Positions 57,750 to 64,000 of a DNA stretch of 64,000 bases are shown here, in pieces. Source of the DNA: Endomychus coccineus (Eukaryota > Arthropoda > Insecta > Coleoptera > Endomychidae); assembly GCA_958510875.1 (NCBI GenBank), contig OY294068.1, positions 33,956,297 through 34,020,296 of the forward strand, read 5' to 3'. Under the pieces are notes generated by a model, which was not told the DNA's origin, did not search any database, and saw nothing but the letters and a program-made list of their open reading frames with translations. The number at the start of each line of letters is the position of its first letter. Within the stretch, counting starts at the first letter, position 1. The position numbers and the translations under genes were made by a program.

Positions 57750-57778
57750 ACTTACAACAGAATTATTCTCGACTCCAT
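57750..57778 (-). promoter_or_regulatory. Env leader exon and splice donor
   Basis: ATG at 57778 starts a 7-codon-plus-2-nt exon ending at 57756, followed by GTAAGT at 57755-57750. The donor lies just before the gag ATG (57745) and its phase fits the env acceptor at 54440. Confidence 0.65.
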
Positions 57779-57935
57779 GTAGTCTTGAACCATTCACGAC
57801 GATGATGGACTGTTGGAATACGAAAGTTTAGATTTCTCGTTTGGCTACTCAATCCACCGAACTTGAAATATTTTTTTTTCGATAGCCAATAAATCGTAGA
57901 AACGAACCAAATTATATTCACTAATTTGTTTAGCT

Positions 57936-57953
57936 ATCCTACCGACTGCGCCA
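57936..57953 (-). other. Primer-binding site
   Basis: TGGCGCAGTCGGTAGGAT on the minus strand, abutting the 5' LTR. I recall it as the serine-tRNA type used by 17.6/297-like errantiviruses; the tRNA was not checked. Confidence 0.75.
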
Positions 57954-58171
57954 CTTAACTTTCGAACTATTGGAAATAGCTTTTTAAAAAATAAATTCAT
58001 TGTCTATAAGAGGTTTACAATATGAAAGTTGAATTAAGACTAAACTAATATCTAACAGAATGAAGCACATCTCAACACATGTCCTGGAATCGCTACCGCT
58101 ACGCATGAATCCAATAACGCTGATTTAGATTACAACGTTTGCTATACATTCGTAGAATTGGTTATATAACT
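57953..58171 (-). repeat. 5' LTR
   Basis: 219 bp, partner of 52575-52792; flanked on its outer side by the TGAA duplication at 58172. Confidence 0.93.
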
Positions 58172-58175
58172 TGAA

Positions 58176-58970
58176 TATATGCAAATATTCATTTATATCC
58201 AATTTCATACATACCCATAAGTGCAAATTCGAGAAAATTGCTTAGCTTATGATTATCGAAATCATAGAGATCAGAAAATAATGTGAATGAAGTCAGTGTA
58301 AATTAAATTCGTCTAAATGTAATAAAATAAGGAAGCACTTATTTATTTATGGCAGTATGAAAGTTTCATAGGATGTTCTAACCGAGCCAAATCAATGCAT
58401 AAGATTTGGCTAGTATTGTAGTATTGCAAATAGCTTCCGATCCGTACAAAGGGTCGAGGTTGTTTGGAAACAGATGAGGTTATCGTCTAGGGACAAGTTT
58501 AGCGCGATCGCCCACCTGAGACCAGAGTCAGAAGCCAATATTTCTACACTGTCTGAGTGTCTGAGAGTGAGTCTGCTGCTCGAATATACACGGCGGTGTC
58601 CGTACGGATCGTACGCATTCTACACGTTATACCTTCGAGCTAAATAATAGTTACATGCACAGGTTACAAAGAATAACATACCCTTCCTTTCATAATCATC
58701 TTTAAATCCAACGTCAAGAAAAATAGTCTGATTTGAACATATCACAACATATTTCAGGATTGTTGAGATGAACCTATTTTGTTATCATCACCATTAAAAT
58801 GGAACAAAATTGAATTAGAGTTTATTGAACATTTATACGTAAACCAGATTCGTTTGATGCATCATCAGTTGAATATGATCCTTGATATCTTGTAGACCCA
58901 GTGTCGAGATAAAATTATAAAAAGATTCACAGTTAATTAAATCTATTTGTCAGGTAAAATAAACCGTATA
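58176..58970. other. Nothing firmly recognised
   Basis: AT-rich except a GC-richer patch at 58430-58640 (contains GATCGCCCACCTGAG and CGGCGGTGTCCGTACGGATC). The patch may be a transposon leader or a promoter, but no partner was found. Confidence 0.35.
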
Positions 58971-58974
58971 AACT

Positions 58975-59012
58975 ATAACACTATAAATAAGAAACAATCA
59001 CCCTTATCCACT
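58975..59012 (+). repeat. Short dispersed motif, copy 3
   Basis: Reads AAATAAGAAACAATCACCCT and on to TATCCACTAAAA, close to the complement of 49196-49245. Confidence 0.6.
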
Positions 59013-59025
59013 AAAATAGTAATTT

Positions 59026-59130
59026 TCCTAACAAGTGCGGAAAGTGATGCTTTCCCGCACGCGACTGCCGCTCCGCGTCGTTCGGGTAAGCAGTCGAGTG
59101 CGGGAAAGACACTTTCCGCATGAGTTAGGA
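59026..59130. repeat. GC-rich hairpin, about 42-bp arms
   Basis: TCCTAACAAGTGCGGAAAGT on the left pairs with the complement ending GCATGAGTTAGGA on the right, and CCCGCACGCGACTGC pairs with GCAGTCGAGTGCGGG. A 20-base GC-rich loop separates them; a few mismatches. Confidence 0.8.
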
Positions 59131-59227
59131 ACAATACTTTTTCTACAAGCGTAGGAAACAAATTAATTTTTTCAATTATTTATTCATGCAAATGGAAACA
59201 ACTAACAAGAGTAACATTTTCTATCCA

Positions 59228-60387
59228 CTAATTATTCGTAATATTTATTGTAAATGTACAATTTGATGCATTATGTAAATTTATAGCGGAAGCCAGCATA
59301 TTTTTTGAAGATGGCTGATTTCCTGAAGAAGAAGGTAACTCGGGCAATACATTATCGAAAGAAATCGAATGTGCAGGCACAGGCATCAAATCGTCGCCGA
59401 TCGATATAGACGTGGATGGTTCTAAAATGCACCCGGAAGACGATGTAGTGTTCAAATTGAGAATTTTGTTGGACATTTCTTTTTTTCGATTGGTGGAGTC
59501 TTCTAAATACCCCTCTGCAACTGAAGTCGCTTTCCATCCTCCTAGGCGTTTGATATTAGTTATACCCACGCCACAGTCAGCAAGTAAAGTGGCTGAGGAA
59601 CGCCTGAAGCTGTGACCAGTGTAAAGCTCTGGATTTTGAAGGCGCAGATATACTGCTATTTCGGAGGGTATCTTTCCTACGGTATTGATTCCTACACATT
59701 GCACAGTACATTTTCCACTTTTGTAATACAAGAATAAACGACGGTGAGGAGTCTCTTTTGGACGTAAATGTACATAATTTCTGTATACGTTCAAAAAATA
59801 ACCATCATTTGCTTCTTCAGATATCACGAAGGATCTAGAGGAATGATTTTTGGAATCCTTGATATTAACAATTATCAGGTTTTCTTTGTCGTCTATGTCG
59901 TCAATGGTGAGTTTTGTCAGCTCTTCTCGTCTGCAAGCACCAGCTAATCCAAAAATTGCTACTAATCATGAGGTATATGTCATCGGGTGCTTCAGTCATA
60001 AATTTTGAAACGTCTTCTTGAGTGAAGATTTTGGCCTTTTTCGGTCGAAAACCGACATTCTGTTTTTTAATGAATGCAGTTATTTTGTAAAATTTGCTAA
60101 TATCCAAATTTTGCTTTACTTTGAATACACTCTTCAACATTGAATATCTTGCCCATAAAGTGTTCGGCTTCCATGTTTTAGACATTTCTAGAAAATAAGC
60201 CAAGAATACTTTTATTTGGTGTTTTCACTTTTTTATTGTTGCACCATTCAATAAAACTCGTGTATTGCTTCTCATACCTTTGTTTAGATTTCGTTGGCAA
60301 TAACTCTAAGTTCGCATCTGTAGCTGCTTGCACGATTTCTTGAGGGAAGTTCTTCATCAGATGAATAATCCATTGTGGCAATTTCAC
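59228..60387 (-). pseudogene. Crypton-type tyrosine recombinase, two frameshifts
   Basis: Three frames in order on the minus strand. 60387-60178 is N-terminal (LLPTKSKQRYEKQYTSFIEW). 60203-about 59975 is the SAM-like core-binding part (AYFLEMSKTWKPNTLWARYS, QNVGFRPKKAKIFTQEDVSK). About 59970-59228 is the catalytic domain. The catalytic domain keeps every expected residue: Arg in LAGACRREELTKL, Lys in NIKDSKN, His-x-x-Arg in GHSFRRSSATLLAD, Trp in RLGGWKATS and Tyr in VAEGYLED. It cuts and rejoins DNA through a tyrosine-linked intermediate. Frameshifts near 60200 and 59975 break the protein. Similarity is to Crypton-derived proteins (KIAA1958/ZMYM-type DUF3504); a domesticated origin is possible but unlikely given the breaks. 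Confidence 0.75.
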
Positions 60388-60825
60388 TGAATCGAAAATT
60401 TTATATAAGTAACGCTTTGTCTGTCACTCTGACAATTACAAACAAATTTGTGTATTGATCGGCATGACAACATCAATTGTTACCTACTCGTTATCAGATC
60501 AATCAAAGCCTATATATAGGGTGATTTTCATAACAATACATTTTTATTTATCAATATTTGTTCATTTTTTCAATAAATAGTGCAAAATGATGGATGATTT
60601 TGAACAAACTCACTTAGTATTGCAACAAAAAAGCTTGAACTTTCATATTTTGTCACCCACCACTTATATTTTACGAGGATATCATATAAATGTTTTTCCC
60701 GCACTAGTGTGGGAAAACTTTTCCCGCACAACTGTGGGAAAATGACACTTTCCAAACTGAATTGCGTGCGGGTAGAGGGTGAATCACGCACGCTTGTAGG
60801 AAAATAATGTTTAAGTGCTGAGAAC

Positions 60826-61345
60826 TAGTGCTGGCAAAAACCGATAAAAATCAAAACCGGTTAATCGGTTTCCAATAAAACCAATTTCGGTTAAAATAGA
60901 TTAACCGAATACTCGATTTCAAAAGAGGATAACCGGTTTTCGGTTAACCGCATTTTTTACTCAAACCGAAAAACCGATTAATGGTTAACGGCGGTTTGAT
61001 AAACCGAAAGCCGATCATTCGGTTAATCTATTTTCGACTAATCGACTAAACTAGCAAGTTACAACGTTACAAGATCCTGTAGAAAGAGAAATGGATATAC
61101 ATTCCAAGGAGAATCGAATCGACAAAAACTCATCGCCCCTAGATTGTTAGAAAACACACGAGCCTAGATTTTCTCTTATGAGTCAATTAGCTCGTAAATA
61201 TCTTGCCGTACCAGACACTTCAACAGAGCGAGTATTCTCTGATGCAGGAAATAGTTTCCACTAAAAGAAGCTGTTTAAAAGGGAACACAGTAAACATGTT
61301 GGCTTTCCTCAACAGTAATCTCAAGCTTAAAAAATTAGGTAATGA
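60826..61345 (+). mobile_element. hAT remnant with AACCGGTT-rich end
   Basis: Starts TAGTGCTGGCAAAAACCG, a typical Ac/ZBED-like hAT end, followed by about 190 bases of repeated AACCG/CGGTT motifs. From about 61090 a broken frame reads RFSLMSQLARKYLAVPDTST and ERVFSDAGN, the hAT dimerisation motif, with stops after it. Everything between the end and the last transposase segment is deleted. A related end appears at 63860-63930. Confidence 0.7.
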
Positions 61346-62226
61346 GCCTTAGACTAAAAAACGTTCTAATGTTTATTGTTAGGTTGTTGTTGAGTTTAAG
61401 TTTGCTATATATTACATTTTAGCTTGAGATCATTTTTGTTTTAAGCTATTGCATATAGCTTTTATCGCGGGCTTTGAGCGCGGCGACCGAATCAAGAAAT
61501 TCCGTAACGAAAAAACCTAAGACCTAAACACCTAACATGTGTCAAATTAATTAATTAATTTGAAGTTTCTAAAAGTGAGTAATTTCAATATTTTATACGA
61601 ATGTTATAACACTCTAGCGCTTTAGACCGGGATTTTCACGTGGCCTATCGAAATTAGAAGGTTCGAATTGTATAAAAACACAATTGCATGAACGCCAGAG
61701 TCCTATGTAATCCGCTACGAACGAAATGATTTTGACATATGCCTCTAGGAGCTCGCTACCCGTCAGTTAGAGTTTATACGTTAGACGTGCGTAGCTGAGA
61801 CCTGAGAGTACCTGTTTCTATTTTAATTAAATTTTCCTATTCAATCGACATTTTGGGGCCCGAGACTATGCTCTTTAGTTGGCCCCGTTCATAAACTAAC
61901 GACATGGAGTGAAAACCGTATGCGAAAATTCCTTGCAAAGACGTTATATGTTCCGAAGATTTGCACTTTTCCAACTCGCGAGCTACGCGCCCCTCACGTG
62001 AATGTCATTCGATTTATCGAAAATTAACCAATTTAAAACAGTTTTCGACCCCGTTTGTGGCTATTGCGACCTTGTAAAAGGTTCAAAGTTAACATTTCGT
62101 TTTACATTCCACAACCACCCTTGACCAAGATAATTTTTAATTTGTAGTTCATTATTGTTTTACAACTGAAATAAATAGGTATGAAATTTGTAGGTTATTG
62201 ATGATGTCAGTGCGACAGTGACATAA
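61346..62226. other. Nothing firmly recognised
   Basis: Includes a GC-richer part (61740-61870) that could be the leader of the Helentron or of another element. No coding similarity seen. Confidence 0.35.
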
Positions 62227-63375
62227 TTAAGGCAAAAAGCAGCCGCTCTAGCAGTGCAAAATAGAGTCGGCAATCTCGCTGTTCCCAATGAATTACGAAC
62301 AGCAAATATTTCATTAACATCGAATAGAAAATGTATAGCCAAACGCAAACATTTTCCATTAACTTCAGCTCTTGCTATAACTATACATAAGTCGCAAGGT
62401 GGGACTTTTGACGAAATAGTATATGAGTATAGTAAAGCACATTCTCAGGAACTCGTTTATGTTGCGCTCTCTCGGGTGACTAATTTTGAAAAATTGTATA
62501 TCACGACAAAAAACAATAATTCTACATTCAAGTTTTATCATAATCGAAGGCAAGCTGCATCGACTGCATCTTTGTTGCAAGAATTCAAAAGACTGTCGTT
62601 AAATAGTGTTCAGACGACAGTTCAAAGTGTCTTAGATTTCATTAGTAATAGAAATGGCATTTCAATAATGACTTTCAATTGTCAAAGTCTAAATAGTCAC
62701 AAATACGATTCACAAGATTCAGTTACGAGACAAACAAATGTGTTACTTCTTACCGAAACTTGCATGGCGCATGATAATCCGATTGAAATACCTAATTTCA
62801 ATTGTATTGTTCAATTCAAACGAGATACTGTTCCAAAAGGTGGGGTAGCTATTTACCAAAATAATAATAATGTAACTAATATTATGACTCCGAATATTGA
62901 AATAAATATTGCGCACGTTAGCGATGTTAATGTTAGGCGCTCATTTGTTGGAGATATTTGTGCGTGCTTATGCAAACTTAGAAATGGCCTACACATAGCC
63001 ATGGTAGCAATTTACATTTCTCCGAATCCAAAATTGGACGAGGTAGAGCATTTTATTCATCGCACTTTACTGGAGTACACTGAAGAAGGGTCGAAAATAC
63101 TTGTTACAAATGGTAATAAATTTCCACTTATCTTGGCTGGCGATTTCAACATCAACTTCGCTGATAAAAAATCAGAGCGGTTGACAACTTTTCTTTCGGA
63201 AAAATTGAATTTGAAAATGAATAATGATCCACAAGAGTCCACAACAAAATATGGGACCACCATTGACGCGGCATTTTCCAGATATTTAGAGGATATCAAG
63301 TCTCAAACTTATGTCTCTTATTTCAGTTATTCAGTTACCATAAATGAGAAGTTGATATCGGTTAAATTATTTTAA
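62227..63375 (+). pseudogene. Helentron helicase C-terminus fused to EEP endonuclease
   Basis: An open frame of 380-odd codons without an ATG at its left edge; the frame is entered from a stop at 62224. Residues 1 to about 95 (counted from the GTG at 62254) are the end of a PIF1-type helicase: LTSALAITIHKSQGGTFDEI and LVYVALSRVTNFEKLYI. From about residue 135 an exonuclease-endonuclease-phosphatase domain starts (GISIMTFNCQSLN, LLLTETC, then FPLILAGDFNINFADK and TTIDAAF), close in layout to an APE-like nuclease. A helicase followed by this nuclease is the signature of Helentrons (Helitron2). The HUH replication-initiator and most of the helicase are missing, so the copy is 5' truncated. The usual SDH-like final motif reads YFSYSVT. 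The stop lies in a long palindrome. Confidence 0.78.
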
Positions 63376-63518
63376 TTATCTTACAATACATGTAGGTTAT
63401 TCAGGAATTTGTTATCATTGAAACTATTTCAATGATAACAAATTCCTGAATAACCTACATGTATTGTAAGATAATTAAAATATTTAAACGATATTAACTT
63501 CTCATTTATTCAATAAAA
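63335..63518. repeat. 54-bp perfect palindrome at the Helentron 3' end
   Basis: 63370-63423 and 63427-63480 are exact inverted copies with a 3-base loop (CTA). The pairing continues imperfectly outward to about 63335 and 63518 (ATAAATGAGAAGTT in both). The left arm includes the last codons and stop of the Helentron frame. Confidence 0.95.
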
Positions 63519-63859
63519 GAAAAAAAAATGTTTTCTTATCGGTCACCTCGCTCAAAAAGTGTAACTTGAATTAATATCAAAGAAAAATCTTGAATTAATA
63601 TCAAAGAAAAAAAAATACTGCATAAATTAAAAATTAATAAATAATTATTATAATTGCATAAGTTGAGAAAAAAATCTATGCAATAGCTTTACCGCGGCAG
63701 TCCCCGAGTGCCACACGTCTTTTTTTAAATAAAAATAATTGTATTAGTTTTCTCAGTAATTTATGGAGTTTTAATTCCCGACTTCAGTCAGCTTCTGTCA
63801 ATCTCAGTAAGTGTTCGGTTCTAGTAGAAATAAATAGTTAGATCCTGCAGAAAACGAGA

Positions 63860-64000
63860 TAAAATCAAAACCGACAAATGAGTTTCTAATAAAAGCGGTT
63901 TTGGCTAAGACTGTTATAATAATCTGTTTTTGGCCTGTCAAAACCCTTCCTGCCTGATATGCGGAGAAGAATCGGAGATAGGAAGCCAAAATAAAAATCG
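63860..64000 (+). repeat. Second fragment of the AACCG-type hAT end
   Basis: AAATCAAAACCGACAAATGA and TTTCTAATAAAAGCGGTTTTGG resemble 60845-60890 with substitutions; it runs off the window. Confidence 0.5.

Larger units (their letters stand above)
52571..58175 (-). mobile_element. Errantivirus-type LTR retroelement lacking reverse transcriptase
   Basis: Two LTRs (52575-52792 and 57953-58171) differ at only a few positions. Exact TGAA direct repeats at 52571-52574 and 58172-58175 mark the target duplication. On the minus strand the order is 5' LTR, primer-binding site, gag-protease-integrase frame, env frame, polypurine tract and 3' LTR. Total length 5.6 kb compares with about 7-8 kb for complete insect errantiviruses (gypsy, 17.6, 297 group). 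The missing length corresponds to reverse transcriptase and RNase H, which are absent. The element is therefore non-autonomous for reverse transcription. The near-identical LTRs argue for a recent insertion. Confidence 0.95.
58975..60815 (-). mobile_element. Crypton-type element with hairpin-rich flanks
   Basis: A tyrosine recombinase pseudogene lies between two sets of GCGGGAAAG-type hairpins (59026-59130 and about 60690-60815) that also share CACTTTCC and GCACGC blocks. The left outer flank carries the short motif GAAACAATCACCCTTATC found twice elsewhere. Cryptons lack terminal inverted repeats and use only a tyrosine recombinase, so exact ends cannot be set by eye. Confidence 0.55.

Noticed and set aside
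59412..59615. Plus-strand 67-residue frame
   Set aside because: Antisense shadow of the tyrosine recombinase.
1..64000. CRISPR array, bacterial operon or riboswitch
   Set aside because: No regularly spaced repeats or Shine-Dalgarno-led operons; spliced genes show a eukaryotic genome.

Overview
The window is eukaryotic, AT-rich and very repeat-dense. It carries spliced genes with canonical GT-AG introns and transposon families typical of insects: mariner, P-like, Harbinger, hAT, MULE/FLYWCH, Penelope, Helentron, Crypton and errantivirus-type LTR elements. An insect, or at least an arthropod, is the best reading. The order cannot be fixed from the sequence alone.

Four host genes are supported. 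At 4.1-4.7 kb (+) lie the last three coding exons of a CRAL-TRIO lipid-binding protein. At 8.5-10.4 kb (-) is a complete four-exon mitochondrial ATP synthase subunit b. At 13.7-19.6 kb (-) is a complete seven-exon nucleoporin Nup62. At 30.1-38.0 kb (-) are the last five coding exons of a Wnt ligand gene, with the signal-peptide exon not found. All exon phases in these models agree. Introns of the Nup62 and Wnt genes are swollen by transposons.

Region by region: 0.96-3.26 kb is a Tc1/mariner-superfamily element with about 600-bp inverted repeats. 5.1-5.7 kb is a 589-bp P-like element with an 8-bp target duplication and a THAP remnant. 11-13.4 kb holds a tiny palindrome, SINE-like units and a hAT remnant. 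15-18.2 kb (Nup62 intron) has two non-autonomous inverted-repeat elements. 21-25 kb has a decayed LINE, a FLYWCH remnant and a mariner. 25-30 kb is largely featureless apart from a FLYWCH/MULE remnant and a candidate 1.65-kb TIR element. 31-37.6 kb (Wnt introns) has Penelope, LINE RNase H and Penelope again. 38-45 kb has a second mariner, another Penelope family, a palindromic repeat block and a 717-bp Harbinger derivative. 46-48.6 kb has MULE fragments and a 1.1-kb hAT. 50.9-52.5 kb has Penelope and MITE pieces.

The most striking part is 52.6-64 kb. A 5.6-kb errantivirus-type LTR element (52575-58171, minus) has two LTRs, a 4-bp target duplication, a primer-binding site, an open gag-protease-integrase frame that lacks reverse transcriptase and RNase H, and an open env frame with a spliced leader. 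It is followed by a Crypton-type tyrosine recombinase with all catalytic residues but two frameshifts, a hAT remnant, and the helicase-endonuclease C-terminus of a Helentron ending in a 54-bp perfect palindrome. I found no clear unknown enzyme system. The novelty is in element architecture, not in a new pathway.
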